NCBI GenBank assembly: GCA_015501055.1
Contig: JADNYV010000373.1
Coordinates: 1-33,550, forward strand
DNA from: Mucidula mucida
Lineage: Eukaryota > Basidiomycota > Agaricomycetes > Agaricales > Physalacriaceae
Reading direction: 5' to 3'
Length of the DNA: 33,550 nt
This document shows positions 1 to 10,048 of the stretch, in pieces. Position 1 is the stretch's first letter. Every line of letters begins with the position of its first letter. A model generated the notes under the pieces. The model had not been told where the DNA came from and did not search any database. It was given only the letters and a program-made list of their open reading frames with translations. Position numbers and translations under genes: made by a program.

Positions 1-1390
1 CGTGGGCATTCTGTGTGCAACACGTACATGCCCAGAAACTTCTTGGACTTGAGGAATGATGTAGCCTTCATGATGTAGACATTGCCAATCGTATGAAGCA
101 ACTTCACAGCCTGTTAATAACAACTTTCTTTTGGACATTTATTCACATACCTCGATACCAAAACTCTCCAACTTGAGATCCTCCGCCTCCAACTTTATCT
201 TTGCTTCGAAGGCCACAGTCTCCGGATCATCCTTCTCTCCGGGGTGTTTAGCATCCACGAACGGACGCAGACGTTCGATAGCTTTGGCAGTCAAAGTGTT
301 TACGCGCGCCTCCATGACCTTTCGACGCTCCTTCTCGAGTTCGCGAACTTTCTCTCTCTGCTCTGCGGCAAGTTTCTTCTTACGCGCTGCGGCTTCTCGT
401 GCAGCCTCGCGTTCCTGCTCTCTACTGCTAGGAGTGAGCGATGGAGTAGAAGCAGACTGTTTATCTTCGTGCACGACAAGAGAAGATGAGTGGTGAGTTG
501 TGTCTGGTTTCGGAGGCGACGTAGGTGATGCCGGTGGGACGGCCGTAGTACCGGTGGCAGGAGTACTAGTAGCGGGAGGCGATGAGGGCCGCGCGACGGA
601 AGGAGTCGGTGTCACACTTGGTGGTGGAGGCGGTGTCGCATCGACCGAGGTAGGAGGCTTATCGCCACCGTTCATCTGCGCCTCCATGTCCGCCTTTTCC
701 TCTTCTGTCATCATAGTTGTGGCGACGGATGTCATATCCTTCATGATTGATATTTCACCAACCTGAAGACGATAAGTCTATGCAAGTATCGGTGACAGAA
801 TACCCACATAATCGACAAACTTTTCGCCGCCAAAGACATTTGCAAAGAAGCCTGCCGCGTCGTCCATTGTGAAATTGCCGTCCTTTTCCGCCTTGGGTTC
901 TCCGATCAGCGCATTATTTCACAATTAAACGTGACTGGACGCTCACCATCGACTTGCCGTTCTTGTCGTAGACGGTGCGCATGTTCTAGAGCGAGAACTG
1001 AGAATAACCGAAATCAAAAAAAAGACAATAAGCGCCTCACTGGATCCGACAAAATCTGGTACGCCTTGCTGTACAACACTCTGAGGACGCGGTCGCATAT
1101 AGAGCAAAGTACGATATACCTAATATCCTTGAACTTTTCCTCGGCATCGGCGGACTGGTTCTTGTCGGGGTGATACTATCATAACGGTATGAGAGAATCG
1201 CTGTCAGAGGTGGTGGACGGCGCACCTTCATCGCCTGCTTCCTATAAGCCTTCTTGAGCGTGTTGTCGTCGGCATCGACAGCGACGCCGAGCTAGTAAAG
1301 GAAAAAGCGGGTATATGGTTATCCTTGGTGCTCGTAGCACATCTTCCGGCGACGTACAAGGTCGTAATATTCTGTTTCCACCGGCGCCAT
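1..1390 (-). CDS. DnaJ/DnaJ-X domain co-chaperone (Caj1/Djp1 type), 3' end beyond window
   Basis: An Hsp40 co-chaperone that would stimulate Hsp70 ATPase through its J-domain. I read exons at 1358-1390, 1226-1291, 1120-1175, 1041-1068, about 947-985, about 837-895, 151-762 and <1-110. The protein starts MAPVETEYYDL-LGV, carries the HPD signature in YHPDKNQSADAEEKFKDI, then KAYQILSDP and NMRTVYDKN. A DnaJ-X domain follows, with AAGFFANVFGGEKF, a Glu/Arg/Ala-rich coiled coil, ERLRPFVDAKHPGEKDDPET and KLLHTIGNVYIMKATSFLKS. These are hallmarks of the Caj1/Djp1 family, whose yeast members act in peroxisomal and ER-linked protein import. The stop codon lies left of base 1. The exon 5/6 junction near 895-960 has no in-frame GT-AG solution; GC donors at 959/958 or 941/940 restore the frame. 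The start is the only ATG that puts the J-domain in frame. Family assignment is firm; the cellular location is inferred. Confidence 0.9.
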
Positions 1391-1839
1391 TGCGACGGTT
1401 CCCAGTCGACGTGAAAATTAAGTGAAGAGTTGGTTATATCGTCAAGAACAGAAGAAAAGAAAGACTGGAAGAGTTGAAGGAGGAGATGACAGTATGACTT
1501 AACCGGCCTAGACAAGACGCAGTCACGCTGTGGCTGTGCTGGGGTTTTTAAATCTAGGCTTGCCGAACACGTACGTTCTCTGAGTTCGACGAGTTGGGCG
1601 AGTAGTGTCCTTTGACAGTCGCTCTATCGTGCCATGCGTAATATCCAACATATCACTGTACTGTGGCGGTCCAAGAACTTTTTCACAACACTGTCATTTA
1701 ATATATGCGTAAGAACATGCTGATAAATATCCTTCGTAGGAATAAGATAGCTGAATGAAGTGCTATGGACAGGGTGAATGATGTCAAAGTCTCTCTGTCA
1801 ACTGTCTAAAACAATAATGCAATGAACAAACAAATATCT
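1391..1839. other. Intergenic: upstream of the DnaJ gene and downstream of the Ser/Pro-rich gene
   Basis: About 450 bp with no supported gene. It should hold the DnaJ promoter and 5' UTR and the 3' end of the neighbouring gene. An A/T-rich TTTAAAA-like stretch near 1545 (minus sense) is a weak candidate TATA element. I see no repeats. Confidence 0.4.
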
Positions 1840-2693
1840 TCAAGTGTCTTTCCCCAGTTCCGGCCCAGAAAAACGTACTGCCTTCTTGGGCGGTATAAAG
1901 TCAGATGTACTGCCGCGGGGTGAGGAATCCGCAGACACCACAGCCGAGGAAGGAGCGGAAAAAGACGCGGTCCGGGCAGGAACCGTGCCATGCGCATTTT
2001 CAACGAAGTAAGAGAACGGTTGGACTGCGGAGTGGATGGCGTATTGGAAGTGATAGTCGTAGATGACGCCGTGGATAAGCCGGGCGTCGGTGATGACGCA
2101 GTGGAGGTTACGGTGCTCGGTTTTTTGAGGGCGGACCGAGCAGGCGGCGGGGGTAAAGGTGGAGACGTGGAGATGCGATGTAACGCTTCAAACTGATGTT
2201 GTGACCCCTGTGCTGATGTTCTTCCGTACGGTGAATGATATGGGCCATTCACTGGCCGCAGATGCGGTGTACGTGATAGATGCAAGCCCATTGCTATCTG
2301 TTCAATGGTCGGTGGGGAAGATGAGGGGTCATGTTGCCGGAAACGCGAGGGTGTACTCCGTTCTTCGGGCGTTGAATACATTCCAGCCATCTGGGGACAA
2401 GTAAGCGTCGGAATCGACAGACATATCATCGTACTTGCCCCCTTGTCTGCTGCTCGTCTTTTCAAGCCGGCATTATGTGACACCGAGAGAGACCGTTTGA
2501 CGGAAGAGATGAACTTTGAGCTCGTCTTCGGACTGGAAGAAGACGACGCTGCCATGGAATAGTCATCATAACGTGTCATTGAGAGACCTGGATCCGAGCC
2601 CGGATGTCCACGGCTGGTTGCTCGCGAAGAGATTGCGGAATGGTATCGTTTGTGCGTCGGCCGTGGAGTGCGCAGCGGGTCCTCGAAGCTCAT
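1840..2693 (-). CDS. Ser/Pro-rich protein of unknown function
   Basis: A long low-complexity ORF starting at the ATG at 2693 (MSFEDPLRTPRPTHKRYHS). The reading frame opens further upstream only through a non-ATG codon. Visible features are Ser-rich tracts, a basic SSVKRSLSVSHNAGLKRR segment, the motif IEQIAMGLHLSRTPHLRP, and PLPPPPARSALKKPS. Short motifs of this kind recur in agaricomycete hypothetical proteins (recollection, not a search). In the uninterrupted frame the protein would run to 1806 with an Arg/Leu-rich tail. The neighbouring frame from about 1970 gives a Ser-rich tail with KKAVRFSGPELGKD and a stop at 1840, which fits the composition better and needs one extra base near 1966-1971. 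I therefore give 1840 as the end but am unsure. No enzymatic domain is visible, and no function is assigned. Confidence 0.6.
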
Positions 2694-3165
2694 ATTGCGG
2701 CTGTGCGACACAGCGAGCCCGAAAAATGATACAAAAGTCGCGCTTGGTGATGGGATTTGAGCCAATGCAATGGCAAAGTCAAACAAAGATGGTGGTCTAA
2801 AGCAAAGTCTTGCCCAGGGCAGACCGGCTCAAACCCGATCGAGGGGTCGGTAACTGCCGCGGATCACATACTCGGCATTAGCTCAGCCTGCTTGTCAAGC
2901 ACGACTCGCCATTCTTATTCATCTGCCGTCGCCTTGCCTCTGGCAGCCGGCCAGCAGCGTTTATCCGTCCAGGACGTTGTGGGTTTGTACGTCCTGCATG
3001 GCAAATGCATGTTCGTGGTTACCAAACATTCCCCGAAACACATCCGCAGTGTCCAAACAACCAAACAACAGGAAACTCATTGTCAACACCGCCTTGATTG
3101 TACGCGCCGTGTCCCGAATATGTAGACCGTAGAGATCTATTGTCTTGAGTCCATTATTCCTGGAG
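2694..3165. other. Intergenic: divergent promoter region
   Basis: About 600 bp lie between the start of the minus-strand Ser/Pro-rich gene and the ATG at 3295 of the plus-strand gene. This part must carry control elements of the former. Short ORFs here have no coding character and I recognise no repeat. Confidence 0.4.
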
Positions 3166-3173
3166 TATAAATA
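3166..3173 (+). promoter_or_regulatory. TATA box of the small basic-protein gene
   Basis: TATAAATA lies about 120 bp before the ATG at 3295, followed by a CT- and A-rich leader. Position and sequence fit a strong fungal TATA promoter. Confidence 0.6.
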
Positions 3174-3294
3174 TCTCGTCCATTGGGCCGTTACTCTCCA
3201 AGGCAAGATCAGGATCAGCCCTCACGAATTCCAACTACCCTCCACTCATTAATTCTCTGAACCCACCCTTCGCCTAATAATCGCGATCATCATC

Positions 3295-3593
3295 ATGTCC
3301 CCCACGTCGAGCACGATCTCCTACAAGGATTCCTTCTTCTCCTTCCCCGAAGACGACCACTTCAGGTACACTTTTCCGTTCATTTAGAACTCTCTGGTTC
3401 CCTGACACGGCTTATCAGCATGTCCAAGTCGATGCGCTTGACATCCTACTCACGCTATCTGGAGCGCCGCATGGTTAACGCGTGGAAAAAGGTCACATCT
3501 ATGACCAAGAAGCAGCACCGCGCCTCCTACCTCCCACCCAACTTTGTCCTCGTCACCCCTACCAAGAGGAGAAGCATCCGTTATACTCATTAA
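3295..3593 (+). CDS. Small basic protein, 81 residues, unknown function
   Basis: Two exons, 3295-3365 and 3419-3593, joined by a 53-bp intron with a GTACAC donor and a TATCAG acceptor. The intron is in phase and the protein ends at a TAA. It starts MSPTSSTISYKDSFFSF, then has an Arg/Lys-rich middle (SRYLERRMVNAWKKVTSMTK) and a basic tail ending RRSIRYTH. There is no signal peptide or membrane segment. A clear TATA box upstream, a leader of about 120 bp and a clean splice support a real gene, although it is too short for composition tests. I recognise no family. The charge suggests nucleic-acid or acidic-partner binding, but that is a guess. Confidence 0.65.
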
Positions 3594-3926
3594 GAGCCTC
3601 CATCGTTGCAGGGCATGATGGAATGGACACTATTCGACATCAACACGGACACGTGTGTGTACTATGATATGGACATTTAGCTGTATCGATTAGAACTCAT
3701 GTATACCACAAGACGGGCAAGATACCCATGTACGATGTAGCTAGATTTACATTATAATTTTCTTGTTGTTCGCTTCATTAAGTGTGGAAGACCGTATGTA
3801 ATCCGCTAAGTATGTATCCTCCGACTACAATAATGCCACAGAATTCGCTTGCGATTGAAAAAAAGGAGACGTTATCTTCATTGTCCATATTATAACACGC
3901 TTTACATATAGAATACTTGGAGATTA
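3594..3926. other. Intergenic between two convergent gene ends
   Basis: A/T-rich DNA between the stop at 3593 (+) and the stop at 3927 (-). It probably holds both 3' UTRs and polyadenylation signals. I see no gene or repeat. Confidence 0.4.
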
Positions 3927-5338
3927 TCATGAAGTAAACTTCGAAGAATGAGTTAGCAGATGGTCAAGAAAATGACAGGAACTTTGTACTCACAAAGCTG
4001 GGAGCTTGCGCCACATTTCCGATTAAGATTTGATACCACTTTTGGGCAACTGACTTCTCCTGCTGCAGCTGACCGTTCTCGTCTCGTAGTTCGCCAATCT
4101 CTTGCCGCAATTCCACGATTTCATGATCTTTCCTGGCAAGCTCAGATGCCGTCAGATCAGGTTCGGGAGTACGTCCAACTGCAACAGACAACGTCCGTGG
4201 AGGCGGAGAAGGGGAAGGAGGTGAATGGTAAGGTGTCATGCGTCCGATACTCATTCTTTCACGACGATTTGACTCGGGTGGCGTCTGATAAAATGACTCC
4301 GGCCGGGACAATTGTCGCTTGGGTGTGGATGGCATGGCTTGGCCGGCGGACGGCACCTCATCAACCATATTATCGTGAGGTTCGACGTCCTCGGGAGGCA
4401 TTTCAGGGAGAGGCGGTGGGGCCTCTGACCTCGGGGTAGTTGGCGTCACAGATCGATATGAAGGTCCCGCGATAGGAGGATCATCGCTATATGCGATGAG
4501 TTTGAGATGAGACAAGGAAGAAGGGAAGGTAGCGCTCACTGTGCAGCATTTTCACCTTCCATGTCGACCACCATATCCTGAGCAGGATCTTCGGCCTCCT
4601 GTTCGAGCGTAGAACATAACTGACTCCAGTCGACACACTGGATGGAGTGAGTACGCAAATGTATAGCAAGGCGGCGAGACGTACCACTTCAGCGTACGTT
4701 GGTCGTTTGTGGCGACCAAACACTTTCTCGAAGGATTTTGCCAGGGTCAAGTATTGCTTGCTGGACAGAGTTTCGTCCGAGTCGAGATCAAATGGCAAGT
4801 TTTCACGACGATGCAACTCTTTGACAATGCTGACGCTAAAGGTGAAGATAAGTACTAACTAACCTGTACATGAGAGAAACGTACATCTCCGCGAATTTAG
4901 GAAGAAGAATTATACTGCCCTTGATCTCTTTGAAGTCCTTGATACCGCGTTGAGTGATAGTGAGTTCCTTATCATGGTCGATGATAAATGCTTTTCGATA
5001 CATCTGCTTGCGAAGGTGAGTTAAATCATGGAGTGGTAGGGCGAACCCACCTTGATGCAATCGCAAAGGGTCTTCACGAATGACCGCGCCAACAACCTTT
5101 TCCGCCCAAGTTTATGGCAAATCTTCCGGTCTTTGTACGCTTTTTCATCAGCGAGATCACCATTGAACGATGTGAAGACCTACATATCGGTGTGAGGTCC
5201 TTGAAATCAATTATGTTGCTGTCAGGATTTTTGCCATGAGCCTCATGGATTGCCAACAGAAAGCCTAAGACGAAAGTTGTATCAAGAAACAGATATACTG
5301 TTGAGACAATCACCGTCGAGGAGAGTGGCTTGAACCAT
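3927..5338 (-). CDS. Coiled-coil protein of unknown function, eight exons, about 368 residues
   Basis: Exons (minus): 5299-5338, 5184-5264, 5051-5139, 4864-5006, 4685-4835, 4540-4637, 3994-4486 and 3927-3938. All introns are GT-AG, 28-55 bp, and keep one frame of 1107 nt. The N-terminal half is a folded, Lys/Arg-rich region (SYKDRKICHKLGRKRLL, FIIDHDKELTITQRGIKDF, LAKSFEKVFGRHKRPTYAEV). The middle is Pro/Ser/Thr-rich and disordered. Near the C-terminus a heptad-like coiled coil begins at ARKDHEIVELRQEIGELRDE. The last exon codes only FTS plus stop, after a strong GTGAGT donor and a CTAAC branch site. Intron 1 is short (34 bp) and the first exon is the least certain part. I do not recognise the family. 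It is divergently transcribed from the lipase gene, with 398 bp between the starts. Confidence 0.7.
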
Positions 5339-5736
5339 ATCGATGAAAACGAAGGAGAGACGGTGGTACCAGCCACGGTGTATAGAGAACGGAAGAGACC
5401 AGAGAACACTGAAGCACTGAGGCACCGAAGATTGTCATTTATATGCGAGAAAGGAAAAGCCTTTGTTGAGTTCGTATATATTCACGATCAAACGAGACAA
5501 TCAGAGTCGAGTTGACTGTCATCGACTGTACAGTGAAAGGGAAACATTGAAGAGATGGACAGAAAGTGCAAGCGCCTTTGATGGTGACGATCGACAGCTT
5601 CAAGATGCCGTGCAGGGCGGATTGGATCGCCACTTGAAGCCGAGCCGTGTCAGCCACTCTACGTCACTACATATGTTCGGCACAACGCCCATGTCGTGTA
5701 TTAGTGTCTTTTCCTTCTTCCCATCTCTGATCCAAC
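5339..5736. promoter_or_regulatory. Shared divergent promoter of the coiled-coil and lipase genes
   Basis: A 398-bp gap between two start codons pointing away from each other, so both promoters must lie here. I see no clear TATA box for the lipase. On the minus strand, CATATAAATGAC at about 5434-5445 is TATA-like but lies close to the first exon. Confidence 0.4.
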
Positions 5737-7340
5737 ATGGCCCCCATCCACCTCCTCGCAATCGTACACGGAATGTGGGGCAATCCTTCCCATATGGCTG
5801 AACTCAAACGCATTATGCTCGAAACCAAGTCTGAACCGAGTCCGGATGGCATTGAATTGCGCCTCATTGTTGCAGAGAACAACCGGGACGATTCGACGTA
5901 CGACGGCATAGACTGGGGCGGCGAGAGAGTCGCTGAAGAGGTGTGGATACTTTTTGCACGTCCCTTGGTCATCTTGTTACAGCGCCCGTAGATCCTCGCA
6001 GAGGTCACACGACTGAAAGACGAGTATAACCACACTGTCGTCAGATTCTCTATAACCGGATACAGTCTAGGCGGATTAGTAGCGAGATATGTCGTTGGGT
6101 ATGTCACACGCCAAACGATCATCGTCTTAGATGCTGAGCTTTGCGTCTACAGCATCCTACATCAGCGCGGATTCTTCACCAATGTCGAGCCCGTTAATTT
6201 CAACACCATCGCTACACCCCATCTTGGTCTACCGCGTTATCCTTCCTTCATATCGACACTCTTTGCCCGACTTGGCCCCAAATTTTTGTCGCGAACAGGA
6301 GAACAATTCTACTGTGTCGACACATGGTCTACGACTGGTCGAGCCTTGTTGGACGTCATGGCTGATCCCGGTAGGCTAGGCTCCGTTGAAAGACGATTCA
6401 AGGCTAACACATCCCAGACATGGTGTTCTATCAGACTCTGAAGAAATTCAAAACGCTCCGCATCTACGCAAACGCGTAAGGATGCTCTTCAAATTGCTTT
6501 TGCCTGTCTCATCGTTCCGTAGGATCAACGATCGAACAGTGCCCTACATAACTTCTGCCATAGAATTCACAGATCCTTTCGCTGATTATGCTACCAACGG
6601 TTTAGAAATGTTTGTCTGTCCCACATACTTCTCTGATTCTTGATATAACCATCCCTTAGAGAACTAGACAAGACTTACACTCCTATAATCGCGTCTTATT
6701 GTCTGCCGGATAAACCCCCGACGCCCGCTCCAAAACCTAATATGTTCTCGCAACGATGGTTCAGACAAAAGTCTGATAAGTTCGCTCTTCCACCTTTCCT
6801 GCAGTTCAAGTTCCCTTTGAATATCGTTCGTTTTGTTCTTGCTTGCGTCTGTACCAAGTTAACAGTTTGTAGGCCTTTTATGTCCTACTCCCGGCGTTAG
6901 TGCCTGTGTTTGTATCCCTCGTGGTATTTCGCCTGGGCATGGCCGCTCATTCCTCGCGCAGTCGGATCAAACTCCTGGAGAAGGAGAATGCGACTAACCG
7001 CGATCGTCTAATCCACATGCTCGCCGACCTTGAGTACCAGGTAGAGAACGCCGTTGCCGACATCATCGATGCACCTGGGGACACATTGGAGGAAAACACG
7101 ATGCCCTCTTCCTCGAAGGGGAAGGGAGCAGAAAATTATGAACAGGTTCCAGTCCTCACACCCCTCCAGCAGTCGATGGCCCGCTCTTTGAACAAGTTGC
7201 CCCTCGAAAAGAAGATGGCCTTTTTGAACATTGGACACAATTCGCACGCCACGATCATCTCGCGCGACGTCAAGCGCTTCGAAATGCATCGCTTAGGAGA
7301 AGGTGTTATCAGGCATTGGGCGGACTCGTTTGTACTCTGA
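5737..7340 (+). CDS. DUF676-type serine esterase / lipid-droplet phospholipase (Lpl1/Rog1 type)
   Basis: Seven exons: 5737-5940, 5992-6098, 6153-6370, 6418-6475, 6523-6609, 6660-6825 and 6873-7340. Together they give 1308 nt, 435 residues and one frame. It is an alpha/beta-hydrolase: oxyanion motif VHGMWGNP at the N-terminus, nucleophile elbow ITGYSLGGLVARYVVG (Ser codon 6064-6066), NTIATPHLG, a candidate acid residue in INDRTVPY, and candidate catalytic His in HNSHATIISRDVKRF. The protein ends RHWADSFVL, as this family usually does. A hydrophobic stretch (AFYVLLPALVPVFVSLVVF) encoded from 6873 is a likely membrane anchor, followed by a Lys/Glu-rich segment. Yeast relatives (Lpl1, Rog1) hydrolyse phospholipids or monoacylglycerols, Lpl1 at lipid droplets. 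The fold is certain; substrate and location are inferred. Confidence 0.92.
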
Positions 7341-7722
7341 GTGCGGTGATCCCGTCATTGTTCTTTTCTTGGTTAGATTGTTTACTTACACGGACCTTGA
7401 AATCACGCGGACCACACTCCATACCCTCGCTTTACTGTACTCCGAATGACTCACTAGATGTAACGTTCTCTAACGGATATCCACAACATTTGACACCTCG
7501 ATTGTTCGTGATCGTGGACAAAGGCCAGCGCAAATTACTTTTTGGAAAGTGGCTTGTGGACAACTCTCGGTAAATGGTTAACGTCAAGGCCGCGTTGACG
7601 TAGACGCGTACGTGCCAAAGATCAGATGAGATGCGGGACACACCGATGACAGGAATTTGAAATCATACCTGGAGCCTTCTCGCCCCGGAACTCCTTTAAT
7701 GAATGTGGCTGTGCATCGACTT
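7341..7722. other. Intergenic after the lipase gene
   Basis: Lipase 3' UTR and upstream DNA of the small gene at 7814. Short ORFs here look like noise and I see no repeat. Confidence 0.4.
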
Positions 7723-7730
7723 TATATAAA
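7723..7730 (+). promoter_or_regulatory. TATA box of the 80-residue gene
   Basis: TATATAAA lies 84 bp before the ATG at 7814, with a pyrimidine-rich leader between them. This is good spacing for a fungal TATA promoter. Confidence 0.55.
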
Positions 7731-7813
7731 GCCACCTCTATTATCGCCTCAATCATCACCTAAACTTTCGCATTCTGCCGTCTGCCACCCAATCACTCAC
7801 ACTATCTTCTCCA

Positions 7814-8056
7814 ATGAACATGTCCACTATCATCACCTCATTCCCGAATGGCATCGAGTGGGCTACCACAAATGTGGCGTCGTCAGCTTCTGTCGTGGAT
7901 GATAACCGGGAGGAGGAGGTTGAACCAAGAGAGCGACGAGACTCTGTGAAGACGCTTCACAAAAAGAAGAGCTCCTTCTCTTTACGCGACGATTACCACC
8001 ATGCTGCCAAGCTTGAACCGTTAGAGAGCACATTCCATGAGTCTGGCAAGCTCTGA
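7814..8056 (+). CDS. Small charged protein, 80 residues, unknown function
   Basis: A single-exon ORF from MNMSTIITSFPNGIEWATTN to ESGKL. Its middle is very charged (DDNREEEVEPRERRDSVKT, then HKKKSSFSLRDDYHHAAKL). There is no signal peptide or membrane segment. Support comes from the well-placed TATA box and from even, non-repetitive composition. Against it, the ORF is short and I recognise no homolog. It resembles the gene at 3295 in layout (TATA box, short leader, tiny protein) but not in sequence. Confidence 0.45.
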   Translation: MNMSTIITSFPNGIEWATTNVASSASVVDDNREEEVEPRERRDSVKTLHKKKSSFSLRDDYHHAAKLEPLESTFHESGKL

Positions 8057-8345
8057 TCGCTTTCCCGATGTCTGTAACGAAGTACGTCCTTTGTTCTCTT
8101 AAACTACCCCTCTTCTCATATATTGTTTAGCACTCCACGACATTAACGGTCACACTGTATTTCTATTCATCTTGCATTGTGGTTTTGGCCCATGGGCGGA
8201 CACGTTATACTTTATATGGATAAACTATGCTCACTTTCTTATGATACCAGTATTGGTTGTATATCATTGGGTATATGCTGGATAGACAATTTCTTGACGC
8301 GACACACAACGTTTGAAATGTGACAAGGAATCAAAGCTGTTCTTC
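8057..8345. other. Intergenic, A/T-rich
   Basis: Likely 3' UTR of the small gene. No gene, repeat or hairpin was noted. Confidence 0.35.
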
Positions 8346-8632
8346 TCATGCGGGCTCATCCAGTTCAGTATCGGGAGTCACCGGTTTGGCCGAGTACGGG
8401 GAACCGTCGCTATTCCAACTGGCACTAGAGACATTGCTAGATCCAGTGTTGCGAGGGTATAATACGTGCATGTGAACATTGGTGTGGCGCGCTCCATCAC
8501 AATTTAGATTTTGAAGACGCGTGAAAATCCTAGTGGAGCGTTCTTGGGTACTCCTAAGTCCCTCGCGTCTGATCAATCTTCTCTTGTGAAGTAACCATTG
8601 TTTGAACTGTCCCTAAAGCCATGGTCTGAGAA
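8346..8632 (-). pseudogene. Orphan exon-like ORF, possible gene remnant
   Basis: On the minus strand a frame reads FKQWLLHKRRLIRREGL, then a polar tail ending SPYSAKPVTPDTELDEPA and a stop at 8346. A TTTAG acceptor-like site precedes it near 8620. The basic helix and the acidic, Pro/Thr-rich tail look like the last exon of a protein. I could not find convincing upstream exons in the next kilobase. It may be a relic, or chance coding character. Confidence 0.25.
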
Positions 8633-9663
8633 ATTAATTTTCACGTATTCGCGACCCATTCGCAATGGTAAATACAGGCTCTGAATACTTGAGGTGGACC
8701 CAGTAAGCTCCAGGAGTCCAAGCTGCCAGCACAGTTCGACGCAGATTACATCAGATCACCACTATGAAATTACTCCATAACCCTCGTTGATATTGGCACC
8801 CAGTCGTACGTAGGCGTGGCTATCTTGCCAACCTTGTCAACCGTTGTCGCACTCGTCATCTCGCTTCATTAGACGTGTCAAATTGGGGTGTCGTAGGTAG
8901 AATCGAGATGGTCCTATGCGATCCACAGACATTGATCTGGGGAAAAAAGAGTCAGCGACAGATCGGACACTGGTCGCCATCCCAGCTAGAATAGGACAAG
9001 GTAGGTGGAGTTCAAGAACAGGAGGGCAGTATCGATCGACCAAACGTCGCGGTTAGGAATAGTGATCCGAGCTTTAATTGCACGAAATTCAAAATACTAT
9101 CGGGACACTCATTGCCGAGCCCTTATGCAGAAGCTGATTGTCGAACGTATTGCTGTTCCGGCTGAGTAGGATCTAGGAAAGGATGCCGTACCATCGGCTA
9201 CGCGTGTAATATCAAGGGCACATATCTTAGGTTGCTTCATCAGTTTTCGAATGAGCACCGCGACGCGTTATTCATACCGGTGAATCTCCTAGGATAAGCA
9301 TAATTAACTCATGATAGCCTTAGGGCGACGGAGGACATTTTTTTTAGTCCGAAAGACCTACAAATATCGCAACAGTCCAAGCAATTTTGGACGACGCCTC
9401 CTTCAACTCCTCGATTGTCGCACCTCGCGCGATCTGGATATCGGTCCAGGTAGTCGTAGTCAAGTCTGGAGCGTGAGTTCAGCACACGAACACGAACAGT
9501 AATAGCCCACGTGAACGTTGACCTATGTCAATGGTCTCGGCCTGCGAAATAGACGAATAAGACTCGGCAGAGGCCTTTATAGGATTGGTGAAAGATTGAG
9601 CTATCAGGTGGTGCCAGTCCAGCTTGAGAATTCCAAGCATACGAAGCACGAGTGTGATATGTA
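8633..9663. other. Gene-poor intergenic DNA
   Basis: About 1 kb with no ORF of coding character on either strand and no visible tandem repeat. It ends at the MITE starting at 9664. Confidence 0.4.
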
Positions 9664-9913
9664 CAGTCATGTACCAAACAACGGGACAGCCCCCGTCAAC
9701 GGGACAAAGCTGACAAATGGCTGAGAGAACCGGCTTCCGGGTATGTTGGAATATTTTTTCCTCAATACCACCGCCTCGAAGTGCATGTTATATAACAGTA
9801 GATAGTCTTACTTGAAAGATACCATAAATTCCGAGGCTGATTTCATCCTGTAGCGCGATACAGAGCGGTTTGTCCCGTTGACGGGTCCTGTCCCGTTGAT
9901 TGGTACATGACTG
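9664..9913. mobile_element. Tc1/mariner-like MITE, 250 bp
   Basis: Inverted ends of 44 bp (9664-9707 and 9870-9913) match at 41 of 44 positions and begin CAGTCATGTACCAA. A TA dinucleotide flanks each side (9662-9663 and 9914-9915), the classic target duplication of Tc1/mariner/pogo elements. Each end contains the decamer CAACGGGACA twice (left arm: 9679-9688 and 9697-9706), as expected for paired transposase-binding sites. The 162-bp interior has no coding capacity, so the element would move only with a transposase supplied from elsewhere. Confidence 0.85.
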
Positions 9914-10048
9914 TATGTAGGAAGCATCGAGTGGCCTGTCCGTAAATCCTGCTCGGAAGGATTTGAGCTACAGTGCATTCCCGGATTGTCCTGGCTCCAT
10001 ATCCCCAGCGCGACAGCACCAGTTGACCCCGGCTCTCAGTGTTCCAAG

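Noticed and set aside
1228..1515. Minus-strand ORF of 95 codons over the DnaJ start
   Set aside because: It runs through exon 1, intron 1 and exon 2 of the DnaJ gene in another frame; the J-domain frame is clearly the real one.
2800..2900. GC-rich segment considered as a tRNA
   Set aside because: No acceptor stem, no TTCGA T-loop and no A/B box pair could be placed.
3960..4439. Plus-strand ORF of 159 codons
   Set aside because: Antisense to the Pro-rich exon of the coiled-coil gene and without any recognisable motif.
9311..9724. Short overlapping ORFs on both strands
   Set aside because: No coding character, and the right part overlaps the MITE inverted end.
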